Shown here piece by piece: positions 46,530 through 59,300 of a DNA stretch of 64,000 bases; position 1 is the first letter of the stretch; each line of letters starts with the position of its first letter. Origin of the DNA: Sambucus nigra. Lineage: Eukaryota > Streptophyta > Magnoliopsida > Dipsacales > Adoxaceae. The stretch lies in NCBI GenBank assembly GCA_949130495.1, contig OX422220.1, positions 128,190,268-128,254,267 on the forward strand. Direction: 5' to 3'. The position numbers and the translations under genes are program-made. A model generated the notes under the pieces. That model had not been told where the DNA came from. It was given only the letters and a program-made list of their open reading frames with translations, and made no database searches.

Positions 46530-46938
46530 AGGAGTAAGAACCCTTCATTATGACACCCTGATCATCACACTCTAGATAGCGAACCACGACATCGACAAGT
46601 TGCTCATCGACTAGGGAAGCTCATCCGAGGTAATGTATCTTGACCTATTCAGGAATTTGATGTTGAGCATTACCGACTTGAAGGAAGACATTATCCCTCT
46701 AGTTGGCTTTACTGGGAAAGTAACTATCCTGTTGGTAAAGATCTTACTTCAAGTGAGGGCAAGAAGTGTCTCCAAAATGATCGAGTTTCTGGTAGTTGAC
46801 ATTAACTCGCCCTACCAAGCTATCCTCGACAGAGGATAGCTACATGTAATGAAGGTCATCCCCACGACCTACCATCAGAAACTCAAATACGTGACTGAGC
46901 GAGGAGTAATGGAGATACACAGAGATCAAGCAATGTAA
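46530..46938 (+). pseudogene. pro: Aspartic protease of Tat-C
   Basis: Frame 1 reads LHYDTLIITL, stop, IANHDIDKLLID, stop, GSSSEVMYLDLF: the active-site Asp is present but the next residue is a TAG. Later blocks are LVGFTGKVTILLVKI, EFLVVDINSPYQAILDRG and a stop where the family continues with a tryptophan, then LHVMKVIPTTYHQKLKY. This is the Tat protease pattern, broken at two landmark positions by TAG codons. Confidence 0.75.
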
Positions 46939-47277
46939 AGAAGGTGATTTATAGCAGCCATTCGCCCAAAACCAGAGAAGACGGCTAAGAATGCCAAAGA
47001 GAAGCTTGAGGAACATGAAGGTTTGATACCTTCAAAATAGAAGCTAAAGTATGGAAGACCCGGAGTGGAGGAGACCAAGCTCCTCCCCTCTAAGAGGGTC
47101 ATTGAGAACCTAAAAGAGATAGCAGCCGGTGGTAGCAAAGAAGACATGATGTTCTTGATCGGATCTTCTCCCACATATCGAGAGAAGAAGGAATTGACTG
47201 TACTATTGAGGAGAAATCTAGATGTTTTCTCGTGGGAATAATACAAACTTCCTAGAATTGACCCCAGTGTGGTTTGT

Positions 47278-49052
47278 CATCAGTTGCACGTCGACCCCAC
47301 TTTTAGGCTTATTGCGCAGAAGGCACGTCGAACTACGCCCGAGAATACCAAGGTTGTAGAGAAAGAAGTAGAGAAGTTGATGGATGAAGGATCCATACGG
47401 GAAGTTCAGTTCCCTAAATGGATGTCTAACCTAGTAGCGGTTTAGAAGAACAATGGAAAATGAAGAGTTTGTATCGACTTTACTAACCATAACAGGGCAT
47501 TCCCTAAGGACAGTTTCTCCCTCCCAAATATCTACCAGTTGGTGGATGCCACGGTAGCTCATGAAAGAATTATTTTTCTGGATGCATAATCGGGGTATCA
47601 CCAGATTCCCCTGTATGCACCAGACCAAGAGAAGACTAAATTCATCACCACTGTCGATCTTTACTATTATAAAGTTATGCCCTTTGGGCTAAAAAATGCA
47701 GGATAAACCTACCAGCGGTTGGTCACCAAGATGTTTAAAGACCAAATGGGTGATAACATGGAAGTCTACATCGACGATATGATCGTCAAAAGAAGGCACA
47801 GAGAAGACCACCTCTAAGACCTATCAAGGACCTTCAAAATCCTCAGGAAATACCGAATGAAACTCAAAGTGAGAAAATTCTCCTTCGGTGTCCAGTTAGG
47901 AAAAGTTCTCAAATACTTGGTTAGAAATAGAGTCATTGAAGCTAACCCAGAAATCAATAAGGTATAGCCTCCCCGCATAATAAGAGACGTACAGAAACTC
48001 ATGGGCATGATCATTGCCTTAAATCGATTCATCTCGATGTCATCCGAAAAGTGCCAGCCATTCCTCCAGCTATTGAAGAAGAGGAAAATAGTGGAGTGGA
48101 ATCAAGATTGCTCAAGAGCATTAGAAGAGATCAAAGCTTATCTCAACACACCACCCTTGCTCGTGATACCTCAAGAGAACGATTCCATGTATCTATACCT
48201 TATTGTTTCTAGCCATGCTGTCAGTTCTGCACTGGTATGCAAAAGAATTCGATCCAGCACCCAGTCTACTATGCAAGCAAGACCCTATTGGACACCAAGC
48301 AGCGATACTTACCACTGGAGAAGCTCGCCTTTTCACTAGTGGTAGCCTCAAGGAAACTGAAGCACTACTTCGAAGCTCACTCTATCATCATCCTCATGTC
48401 ACACCCCCTTAAAGCAGTCCTGTGAAAAATGGATATGTCCGATAGACTGTCAAAGTGGTCGGCCGAGCTCGGACGATTTGACATCCAGTTCCAACCAAGG
48501 AATGCAATCAAGGGGCGGGTCCTCGCCGTCTTCATCGCGGAGTTTATAGGCGAACAACCTTATGACCAACTTCAATTCATGGATCAGAGGGAAGATCACT
48601 CAGCAGGAGGTGTCTGGCGACTATTTATTGATGGAGCCTCCAACTCAAAGGGGGCAGGAGTAGGCATTGTGCTTGTTACCCCAAAAGATAAAATTCTCGA
48701 ATAGGGGATCAAACTTGGATTTGAAGCCTCCAATAATGAGGCGAAATACGAGGCTTTGATAGGAGGCCTGCGGAAGGCATAGGCATTGGGTGCAAAATAG
48801 CTGCAGGTGTTCGACGACTCGCAATTGGTCTCTAATCATATAAGTGGGGACTTCAACGTGAGGGACAAAATAATGGCTGCCTACCTCACCTTAGCAAAAA
48901 TGTTAATGTCCAACTTTGAGGAAGTCTGTGTCCAACAGTTTCCCGGAGGAAAAAATAGTCATACCGACGCCCTAACATCCTTGAGTTCAGCAATCGACTC
49001 CAACTTAAAGAGAACAATCCCTATAAACTTACTCGCCCAGTCAATCAACTAG
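47278..49052 (+). pseudogene. pol: RT and two RNase H domains of Tat-C
   Basis: RT runs from QLHVDPTFRLIAQKARR (47281) through EVEKLMDEGSIREVQFPKW, VCIDFTNHNRA, SGYHQIPL, the catalytic YIDD (Asp codons 47773 and 47776) and EANPEINKV. The first RNase H follows after a frameshift near 48230 (YYASKTLLDTKQRYLPLEKL, then HPLKAVL, stop, KMDMSDRLSKWSAEL). The second, Tat-specific RNase H begins near 48615 with WRLFIDGASNSKGAGVG, then GFEASNNEAKYEAL, VFDDSQLVSN and ends with GGKNSHTDALTSL. At least eight stops, several of them TAG in Trp or Gln positions of the family. Confidence 0.85.
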
Positions 49053-49149
49053 GGTGAAGAGCTGCCAGACATGGGCCATATTCTCCAGATTGAATAAACA
49101 CCCAGTTGGATGAACCCCCTGAGGGACTATTTGAAGGATGGTGCACTAC

Positions 49150-50368
49150 CAGACGATAAGAATACCGCTCATCAGATAAGAGTCAACGCTGCCCACTTTC
49201 GCTTACACCGGCCCTTACCTCCAATGTGTTCACCTAAAAGACGTCGAGCAAGTTCTGTGCAAGCTTCGCGAAGGAATATGTGGGAACCATATTAGAGGGA
49301 GATCACTAGATTTTTTAGTAATGAAGGAAGGCTACTGGTGGCCTTACATGTAGAGAGATTCTAGAGTATATGCTCGCAAGTGCAAAAAATGTCAGCTACA
49401 CTCTCCTATAGTCCACCAACCTTCCAGTGACCTAAGATCAATTACCATCCCTTGGACTTTTGCCCAATGGGGAATGGACATTATGGTCCCTCTTCCTATC
49501 GTTGTCATCAATCGCAAGTATCTATTAGTCGCGATAGACTACTTCACCAAATGGATTGAGGCAGAGCCGCTAGCAAACATCAGAGATGCAGATATGATGA
49601 GATTCGTATGAAAGAACATAATTACCCACTTTGGGATCCCCAAAACCATCACCACTGACAATGGAACACAGTTTGAGAGCGGACCCTTCCAGAGTTCTTG
49701 CAAGGACCACGGGATCAGGCACCATTTTAGCTCGATAGCCTACCACCAGCGCAACGGCCAAGCTGAAGATTCTAACAAAATAGTGATCGATGGATTAAAG
49801 AAATGACTTGAGTGATCTAAAGGCGCATGGGTGAGCGAGCTGCCACATATCATGTGGGCCTACTGCACTACTCCACAGTGAGCAACTAGTGAAACCCCAT
49901 TCACACTAACATATGGAATGGAAGCAATCATCCCTTTAGAAGCTAGCCTCCCAACCATGAGGTCTACCCTGGTTGAACACGGTCAGAATGATGCATCATT
50001 ACTCGCTAAAATTGACCTAGCTGACGAACACAGAGAGCTAGCCCTAGTGAGAATAGCGAGCTATCAACAATAACTCGCAAGGAACTATAACAAGAAGGTC
50101 AATCCAAGGACATTCCAGGTTGAAACCTACGTCCTAAGAAAAGTCCTTGGCAGCACAGTAAAACCATCTGATGGCAAGCTAGGTCCAAACTGGGAGGGAC
50201 CATTCAAGGTGATAAGGGACGACCCAAAAGGAGCGTATCACTTAGAAACGCCGGAGGGCAGAGAGATACCCTGAGCTTGGAGCACAACCAATCTGAAAAA
50301 TTATATTTCTAGTTTTTTCGTTCAATTTTTATCACATTATTGGAATTGGAAATTTCATTACTTTTAAT
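49150..50368 (+). pseudogene. pol: Integrase of Tat-C, DDE triad intact but frame broken
   Basis: The zinc segment includes KCKKCQLHSP near 49381. The core has Asp in WGMDIMVPLP (codon about 49477), Asp in TTDNGTQFES (codon 49657) and Glu in RNGQAEDSNKI (codon 49765), 35 residues between the last two, the canonical DD35E. The C-terminal part has NWEGPFKVIRDDPKGAYHLE and ends WSTTNLKNYIS, after which the frame runs on to 50368 instead of stopping. TAG, TGA and TAA stops occur at 49351, 49609, 49804, 50071 and others. Confidence 0.83.
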
Positions 50369-50930
50369 AAAAGATTGTTCAACAGTCACATTATATGAAG
50401 TGTTAATTTTATTTTGTGGACTTTGTAACTTGCACACCTTTTCCAAGCGACAGGCACATTGCTCGATATATAAAAGCAGGTAGTCACCCTCCTTAGGTTT
50501 TCATTATGAAACACGAACAACCTCTTAGTATTGCCCTGGGAATATATGGAGCCCTACAGGGGACCCTTAGGCAGTTCAGCCAAATCGAATTGGTCACCAA
50601 ACAATGTTTGGCTCAAAAAACCTGATCGGATATAACATCCAACACCAGGTGTGTCCTCGCCATTGCCACACTTAGGACTAAGGGAGTGTGATGACACGAC
50701 CTAAAAGGTAAAGTGGGGCATAATGGTATCTCATAAGCATACTGGACTGGGAGGACACTCACACGACAAAATAACTCTACCCACATTAAATCTAGTCGGC
50801 TACGAAAAGCCCTAGATAATAAAATGATAAATTAATGAAGTAAAAAATACACAACACATATTTAGTTGGAAAAATAACCAAAACATAAATATTTTATTAC
50901 TTTATTAGATTTACAAAAAGTTACATTGAA
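50369..50930. other. Spacer after integrase of Tat-C
   Basis: No gene recognised. On the minus strand, AATAAAGTAATAAAA-like sequence near 50890-50905 may be the polyadenylation region of the antisense gene that ends near 50930. Confidence 0.4.
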
Positions 50931-51830
50931 TTAAGAAAATCTTAATGAGGATTAGGCCTCTGAGTAAGATAATCAACCACTTGCGATCTTCGATCGTTGT
51001 CCGGATGAGGAGCTAATTCTTCCTCAACTTCGTTCACATCTGGCTCTAATAGCTACTTGGGATAGCATCTATTGGGACCCACTGGTCGTCCCTCCTAAAA
51101 GGATTAGGCTTCAGATTTGAAAGAGATATCTCATGACGATACTAGAGCACTGAGTTCCTGGGGACCTACAACTCCTTGAGGGCACTCAGTCATCCCCTAA
51201 TAAATGATAAGTCTTCAAACTCTGCTAACCTCATCAAAGCATCTATCCAACCCTGGTCATAACAATCATCCCACACTCACCGAGGTCCTTTCTTGAACAG
51301 ATGCCTCAACCGCGTTACATCTCTTTGAAGACCAGCAACAATCACTTATGCTCAACGAACATCTTCTCGAAGCTCGTCCATCTATCTAGATAGACCGCCT
51401 ACATCATACCTGCTTGAGAACTGACCAATGAAGTGGAATCTCACAAAACTTGAGAGGTGGAGCTCGACCCTATGCCAGCTTGCGAACCAACTGATGAAGA
51501 TAAACCTCATAAAACTCGAGGTGAGACGCTCGGCGCATGCTCCCTGAGTCACAATACCTCCCTCCTCAAAGTTTCATTCTCCTACTGAAGAACTTATCGG
51601 ACTTGATTAATATCGGAGGCATCCAAAAGTTTAGCCCTCAGAAGGTTCACCTCTTCTTGAACAGAGGCACCCACCTCTTCCATCTCCTGAAGTCTATCCT
51701 TCAGTTTGGTAACAAGCTCAGACTAGTCTTTGAACCTCTTATTCGTCGACCTAAGAGACTTGCAAATCCTTACAAAGGCTTGGTGAACTTGATTGCTCGC
51801 ATTAGGACCAAGGATCCTTCCTAGTTAATA
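50931..51830 (-). pseudogene. Second antisense gene of Tat-C, coiled-coil
   Basis: Minus strand from about 51830 reads NQVHQAFVRICKSLRSTNKR, SELVTKLKDRLQEMEEVG, VQEEVNLLRAKLLDAS and ENETLRREVL with heptad-like Leu and Val spacing, interrupted by stops. It ends near 50930. It may be a separate antisense unit or a far 3' exon of the next gene; a splice acceptor-like TTAACTAG at its start (51826-51833) supports an upstream exon. No named domain recognised. Confidence 0.5.
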
Positions 51831-52044
51831 GGTGGCAGGTATATACTCATCTACATCAATCAATTACAAGCCATAAAAAGCAATAAAGAACAGAAAAATA
51901 AGTATGTAGAAAGGAAACTGTTTGCATTTCATTAAAATAAAGAGGTCCAAGTACATCGATAATCCAAAGAACAGTACAAAGAAAGAAAAAATACAAAAGA
52001 AGTCTTCAGAACAGGCTAGCTAGTAACCTCAGTTGGCTCTGAAG

Positions 52045-53150
52045 TTATTGGTCACTTTCCCTTGTCTGCCATATCAGGAACACCTCCCTCAGATGGGGCA
52101 CTAGTAGGAACAATTTGAGAAGAAGTAATACCTCCCTCAGAAGCGGTGCTAGCAGGGACACCATCATAAATGGCCGGAGCAGGTGCCTCATCCATAGTAG
52201 GCTTTGGGTCTGGATCATGCTCATCGAATAGTGGAGAGTCAATGTCCACTCCAGTAGCCAAAAGAGCCTTATTCCCGCCCTTTTTGAAGTTCATTCCACT
52301 GATGTAGACTATCTGAACCTAAACACGCTCGTACACAGTAGTTCACCCAACATTATATGATCTCTCCTCCACCTTTTTCACCATCTCTGTCAGCACCTTG
52401 TTCTCCTCCACCACAGCTAACTTTCTCTTGCAGACCAAGTCATAATATTACCACAACTCACTGAGCTCTTTGATCTCCACCTCCTTAACTCGATTGGATT
52501 CAGTAAGGGAGAGATCGAAAGAGCGGTGCGCATCATTGGCAGTTTTCAAACTGGCCTCCAGCTCGACACCCTTACCCTTCAACTCACCATTCTGTTTCTC
52601 CAAATCAGCATTCCTCTTCACCAGCTCATCGCGGGTGCGATAGAGGATGGCAAAGTCAGTCACGAACTGCAAAAAAAAGAAAGCATTAAGAAAGAGAAGA
52701 ATTGAACTGAATATTGTAAGCATAGAAAAGTGAAGACCGACTTACCAAGGTTTGACTCTAACTCACCTATAGAGCTAACTGGTCGGTCCCCATTGCCTTC
52801 TGACGATCAGTAGGCAAAATTTCTCTCTCGAGCAATGTAGCAGCTAACTGAGGAGAGATGGCAATAGAGGCCCCCTCAGGTAAAGTAGACACAAGCACCA
52901 ATGCTTGCCCTGTCTTTATTCTCATATCCTCTTTCCTTCTCTCATGTTCTTTCTCATTCTTCTCCTTCTCAGCTCTTATCCTCTCCTCCACTTTATTTCT
53001 CTCCTTAACCTTCTTCCTCTCTTCCTCCTTTATCTCTCTCCCCCTAAACTGCTCTTCCTCTCTCTTCTTCTGCTCTTGCTCATGAGAAGAAGACTGAGAA
53101 CCAGTTGAGGGAGAGAGAGATAAAGGAGGAAGAGAGGGAGAAGGTTGAGG
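52045..53150 (-). pseudogene. Antisense accessory gene of Tat-C, coiled-coil, N-terminus lost
   Basis: Minus strand from 53150. It opens with a Ser and Pro rich stretch, then a long Glu, Lys and Arg coiled coil (EEERKKVKERNKVEERIR, EKEKNEKEHERRKED), ALVLVSTLPEGASIAISPQL, DRQKAMGTDQLAL, then two stops. An intron at 52667-52745 (GTAAGT to TTTTTTTTGCAG) joins in phase to FVTDFAILYRTRDELVKRNA and a further coil to 52448, where a stop lies. The last part (52294-52052) is acidic and Pro, Ser and Thr rich, ending in DMADKGK. In related genes (9002-11131) a Transposase_28-like domain precedes the coil; here that part is missing, cut at about 53150. Function unknown. Confidence 0.7.
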
Positions 53151-53334
53151 AGAAAAAAAAGGATTTTTAAGGAATATTAACCCATGAAATTTGACATCTC
53201 TCTTTTTAAATATTAGGTGGCTAGTAATTAACTAATTATTTTTGACAGTGATGCTAAGACTGAACAAACTTGATATTCTGTATTAATTTAATAAAGGAGT
53301 AGCTACCCGGTATTTAATTAGATGGGGTGTTACA
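53151..53334 (+). repeat. Short unassigned fragment, possible LTR end
   Basis: AT-rich segment ending GGGGTGTTACA directly against the satellite. Many Ty3 LTRs end in this way (compare GGGGTGTGTCA at 9001), so it could be the last 170 bases of an LTR. There is no second copy to test this. Confidence 0.3.
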
Positions 53335-56300
53335 CGATCCAATTCTCGAATCACGAGTCTCGCGACTATGCAGTCAATTATTAAGAGTTACATTAATCAC
53401 GTGTAAGGTGTTCGTGACCTTATGGGGTTGTTCAGGATTTTCATCCGCTAAAAGAACATTCTAAATCCTGATTGTGACCATTTGAAAAATTCAATCGTGT
53501 TCTCAATCAAGAATCCTCTGACTACGCGATCAGATTCTATGAGTTACATTGATCCTGTGTGAGGTGTTGGTCTCCCTTACATGTCTATTTGGGGTTTTCA
53601 CCCGCTAGCAACGTGTTTTAAAGCCTAAGTGTGCCTATTTAAAAATTTTGGTCTTGTTATCGAACTAAGAGTCTCACGATAATACTATCACTTGTAACTA
53701 GTTATGTTGGTTACATACGAGGTTTTGGTGCCCTTGCATCGCCATTCAGGGGGCTTTATGATGATTTCGCCCACTAGCGGCACGTTTTGAAGACTAAGTG
53801 TCCCTATTTCAAATTTTGATCATGTTCTCAAATTGGGAGTCATGGGACTATGAAGTCAATTGCTACGAGTAATGTTCGTCATCTGTGAGGTGTTCGTGTC
53901 CCTTGTGGGACCATTCGCTAGTTGTTCAGGGTTTTCGCCCACTAGCGGTATCTTTTAAAGCCTAAGTGTGCATATTCATAGAATTCGGTCATATTCACAA
54001 ATTAATAATTCTGCAACTACATGGCTAGTTACTACATGTTACGTTGCTCATATACCAGGTTTTTGTGCCCCTTGTGGGGCCGTTCGGAGGTTGTTCAGGG
54101 TTTTCACCCACTCACAGAACGTTTAAAATTGCATGTGTGTCTATTTGTGAAATCTAGTCCTATTATTGAACTGAGAGTCCCAAAACTATGTGGTTATTTG
54201 CTACGAGTTACATTGGTAGCATGTGAGGTGTTTGTGCCCCTAGCGGGATCGTTCGGGTTCATAGTTTTTGCCCACTAGTGGCACATTTTAAGCCTAAGTC
54301 TGCCTATTTGTAAAATTCAGTCATTCTCTCAAACCAGGAGTCCCACAACTATGTGGTCACTTTCTACTAGTTAGGTTGGGAAAGTACGAGGTGATCGTGG
54401 CCCTCACAGGTAGTTCAAGAGATGTTCGCAGTTTTCGCCAACTAGTAGCACGTTTTAAAGGCTAAGTGTACTCATTTACCAAATTCAATCCTGGTCTCAA
54501 ATCGAGAGTCTTGCGACTATACGGTCAATTAATAAGAATTAAGTTGATCGTGTGCGAGGTATTCATATCCCTTGCGGGGCCGTTTGTGGGCTATTCGAGG
54601 TTTTTGCCACTAGCGACACATTTTAAAGCCTAAGTGTGCCTATTTGCAAATTTTGGTCCTATTCTCGAATTGCGATTACATGGTTTATTGTTACGAATTA
54701 TGTTGTCACCTGTGAGGTGTTCGTTCCCCTTGCGGGACCGTTCAGGGGTTGCTCGGGGTTTTCGCCCATTAGCGACTCCTTTTAAAGCCTAAATGTGCCT
54801 TTTTGCAAAATTAGGTCATGTTCTCGAATTGAGAGACTGACAACTATGCGGTTAGTTGCTACAAGTTACGTTGGTCACGTGTGAGATGTCCGTTCCCCTC
54901 GCGAGGTCGTGCGAGGTTTCGTCCACTAGTAACCTATTTCAAAGACTAAGTGTGCTTATTTGCAAATTTTGATCCCGTTCTCAAATCAGGAGTCCTACAA
55001 CTATGCAGTCAGATGCTACGAGTTTTATTGGTCACGTGCGACGTGTTTCGTGCCCCTTGTGGGGCCATTTGGGTATTATTCGAGATTTTTTCCCACTAGC
55101 GGCACATTTTAATGCCTAAGTGTTCCTATTTGCAAAATTTAGTATAGTTCTCGAATCTAGAGTCTTGCAACTATGCTAATTAGTTTCTTCAACTTATTTT
55201 GGTCATGTAAGACATGTCCATGCCCCTGTTGAGGCTATTCAGGGGTTCTTCGAGGTCTTCACGCACTGGAGGCACATTTTAAAGCCTAAGTGTGCCTATT
55301 TGCAAAATTTAGTCATGTTCTCGAATAGAGAGTCACGTGACTCTTCAATCCGTCACTACGAGCTTATATTATTCACGTGTGAGGTTTTCTGGCCCTTAGG
55401 GTCCCATTTGGGGGTTGTACAAGATTTTCTCCCACTACCAACACATTTTAAAACCCTTAGTTTGCCTATTTTGCAATTTTGGTCCTATTCTCGAACTCGG
55501 AGTCTCGCAACTAGGAGATTAGTTTCTACAAGTTATATTGGTTACGTGGGAGGTGTTTTTGCCACTTGCGAGACCTTTCAGGAGTTGTTTGAGTTTTATG
55601 CCCACTAGCTGCACATTTTAAAGCCTGAGTGTCCCTATTTTTAAAATTTAGCCTTATTCTCAAACTGAGAGTCCCATGACTATGCGGTCATCTGCTACGA
55701 GTTACGCTAGTCTCGTGTGAGTTGTTCATGCCCTTTGTGGGGTTGTTTGGTGGTTGTATGGTTTTTTTTCTTAGTGGTGGCACGTGTTAAAGCCTACGTG
55801 TGCTTATTTGCAAATGTCGATTATGTTCTCGAACGGGGAGTCCCACGATAATACAGTCAGTTGCTACGAGTTATGTTGGTCTGGTGTAAGGTTTTGTCCC
55901 TCTTGCAGGACCGTTCGGGGCCTATTTGGGTTTTCAGCCACTAGTGACACTTTTAAAAGCCTAAGTGTGCTATTTGAAAAATTAGACCATGTTCTCGAAA
56001 CGGGAGTCCCGTGATTGTGAATTCAGTTACTATGAGTTATGTTGGTCACGTGTGAGGTGTTCACGCCCTTTTATGGGGCCGTTGAGGGTTTTCATCCACT
56101 AGTGTCATATTTTATAGCCTAAGTCTATCTCCTTGTAAGTTTCCATCCTATTATCCAACTAGACATCGTCAGGTTCTACGAGTTATGTTTGTCACATGCG
56201 AGGTGTTCCCACCCCTTGTGGGACGATTCGAGGGTTGTTCACTAGTGGCACATTTTAAAGTCTAAGTGTGCCTATTTGTAAAATTTGGTAATGTTCTCAA

Positions 56301-59300
56301 GTTTGGAGATCGTGACTATGCGGTCAGTAGCTAGGAGTTATGTCGATTACCTATGATGTGTTCATGAACCTTATAGGGTTATTTAAGGTCTATTTGGGTT
56401 TTTTTCCCATGAGCGGCACATTTTAAATCCTAAGTATGCTATTTGCAATATTTGGTTATGTTCTCAAACTAGAGAGTCTCGCGAATACGCGTTCAGTTGC
56501 TATGAGTTACATTGGTCATCTAGGAAATATCCATGCTCCTTGCAAGGCTGTACGGGGGATATTCGGGATTTTCTCCCGCTAGCGGCATGTTTTAAAGCCT
56601 AAGTGTTCCTATTTGAAAATTTTGGTCATGTTCTCAAACCGAGTGCCCCACGACTACGCGGTCAGTTGCTACGAGTTATATTGGTAACGTGCGAGGTGTC
56701 TGTGTCCCTTATGGAGCCATTTGGGGGCTTTCGTGGTTTTCTCCCATTAGTGACATGTTTTAAAGCCTAAGTGTGCCTATTTGAAAATTTTTGTCCTATT
56801 CTTGAACCGAAAGTCCTACGACTATGTGGTCAGCTGCTACAAGTTACACTAGTCATGTGCGAGGTATTCGTGCCCCTTCTGGTGTCGTTTGGGGGTTGTT
56901 CGAGGTTTTATCCCACTAGCGGAACATTTTAAAGCCTAAGTATGACTATTTCCAAAAAAAATTAATTACTCTGGTCATGTGAGAGGTGCTTGTGCTTGTT
57001 GCGGGGCCGTTCTGGGGTTATTTGTGGTTTTTGCCCACTAGCGGCACGTTTTAAAGCCTAAGTGTGCCTATATGCAAAATTCGATAATGTTCTCGATCTA
57101 TGAGTCCCGCGACTACACGATCAATTTCTATGAGTTACGTTGGCCACATGCGAGGAGTTCGGGCCCCATGTAGGGTCGTTTAAGGTTGTTAGGGATATTT
57201 GCCCACTAGCATGAAGTTTTAAAGACTAACTGTGCCTATTTACTAATGTTGGTCTTATTCTTGAATCGGGAGTCCCGTAACTACGTTGTTAGTTGCTAAG
57301 AGTTTTTTTGGTCACATTCGAGGTATTCGTGCCCCTTGTAGGGTTGTTAGGGGGTTGTTCCGAGTTTTCGGCCACTAGTGGCACCTTTTAAATCCTAAGT
57401 GTGCTTATTTGCAAAATTCAACCCTGTTTACAAATTGAGAGTTTCGTGACTATGCAGTCAGTTGCTATGAGTTATGTTAGTCACCTATGAGGTGTTCGTG
57501 CTCCTTTTGGAGTCATTCGGGGGATGTTTAGAATTTTTGCCCACTAACAGCACGTATAAACGCCTAAGTGTGCCTATTTTTAAAATTCGGTACTATTCTA
57601 AAATCCAGAGTCTCCCAACTATACAGTCAGTTACTAGGAGTTACATTTTTCACGTGTAAGGTGTTCGTTCCACTTACAGAGCCATTCGAAGTTTTCTCCC
57701 ACTAGCGACACGTTTTAAAGCCTAAGTGGGCCTATTTGCAAAATTTTGTCATGTTCTCGAACTGAGAGTTCCATTACTACACGGTCAAATGCTAAGAGTT
57801 ATGTTGGTTGAATGCAACATGTTCGTGCCCCTTACGAGGCTGTTTGGGATTTTTTTCCCACTAACGGCATGAGTGTGCCTATTTGCAAAATTCAATAGAG
57901 TTCTCAAATCGCGGGTCCTACAACTAAGCGTTAATTACTGGAGTTTCATTGGGCACGTGCGAGGTGTTTGTGGCCCTTACGGGACTATTCAAGGATTGTT
58001 CAAGATTTTTGCCCACTAATGGAACATTTTAAAGCCGAAGTGTGCCCAATTGAAAATTTCTATCCTATTCTCAAATCGAGAGTCCTGTGACTATACGGTT
58101 GATTCTTATAAGTTATATTCGTCATGTGCGATGTGCTCGTGCCCCTTACGGGTCCATTCCAAAGATATTGGAGATTTCTCCCATCGGTGGCACGTTTATA
58201 GGCTAAGTGTGCCTATTTATAAATTTTTGTCCTGTTCTTGAATCGCGAGTCCCACGACTACTTGGTCAGCTGCTATGACTTACGTTGGTCACGTGCGAGG
58301 TGTTTGTGCCCCTTGTGGGGCCGTTCGAGGGTTGTTCAGGGTTTTCACCAACTAGAAACATGTTTTAAATCCTAAGTGTGCCTATTTTCAAATTTTGATT
58401 ATGTTCTTGAATCGAGAGTCCCATGACTACGAGATCATTTGATACGAGTTATGTTGGTCACATGCAATGTGTTTGTTCCTCTTGTAGGACCGTTTGGGGC
58501 TATTCAAGATTTTCTCTCTTTTAAAGCCTAAGTATGCCTATTTGTAAAATTTAGTCTTATTCTCAAAGTGGGACTCCTATGACTACGTAGTCAGTTGCTA
58601 TGATTTACGTTGGTCATGTGCGAGGTTTACATGCCCCTTATGGGGTCATTCGGGGTCTGTTCGGGGTTTTTGCCCATTAGCGAAACATTTTAAAGCCTAA
58701 GTGTGCCTATCTGTAAAATTCAATCCTTTTCTCAAATCGGGAGTCCTGCGAATATTGGTCACGTGTGAGGTGTTCTTATCTATTATGGGACCGTCCGGGG
58801 TTTTCACCCACTAGAGGCACGTTTTAAATATTATGTCTTCCTACTTACAAATTTCACATCTATTCTAAGATCGAAAGTCTCTCGACCATGCAGTCAGTTA
58901 TTACGAGTTATGTTGGTCATGTGTGAGGTGTTTGTGCCCCTTGTGGAGCCGTTCGGAGGCAGTTCTTGGTTTTTTCCCACTAGCAGCACCTTTTAAAGCA
59001 TAATTGTGTTATTTGCAAAATATGATCCTATTCTCGAACTAGGAGTCTCGCGATAATGCCATCAGTTGTTAGAGTTACATTAGTCACGTGTGAGGTGTTC
59101 GTTTCCTTGCAGGGCCATTTCAAATTTTCATCCACTAGCAGCACATTTTAAAGCCTAAATGTGCCCATTTGAAAAATTCGATCATGTTAAAAAATCTAGA
59201 ATCCTGCAACTATGTGATCGGATTCTATGAGTTACGTTGGTTATGTGCGTGGTGCTCGTGCCCCTTGCAGGGTTATTTAGGGTTTTCGTCCATTAGTGAC

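Larger units (their letters stand above)
44425..53150 (+). mobile_element. Tat-lineage Ty3/gypsy element, 3' end missing (Tat-C)
   Basis: Has a 5' LTR, TGGCGCC-type primer site, gag, protease, RT, two RNase H domains, integrase, and antisense coiled-coil genes after pol. Dual RNase H and antisense extra genes mark the Tat lineage. No 3' LTR is present: the antisense gene is cut near 53150. Most coding regions carry stops and frameshifts. Confidence 0.87.

Noticed and set aside
52767..53108. Plus-strand Leu, Ser and Phe rich frames resembling membrane proteins
   Set aside because: They are the complement of a Glu and Lys rich coiled coil on the minus strand, which has splice sites and a better match to the Tat passenger pattern.
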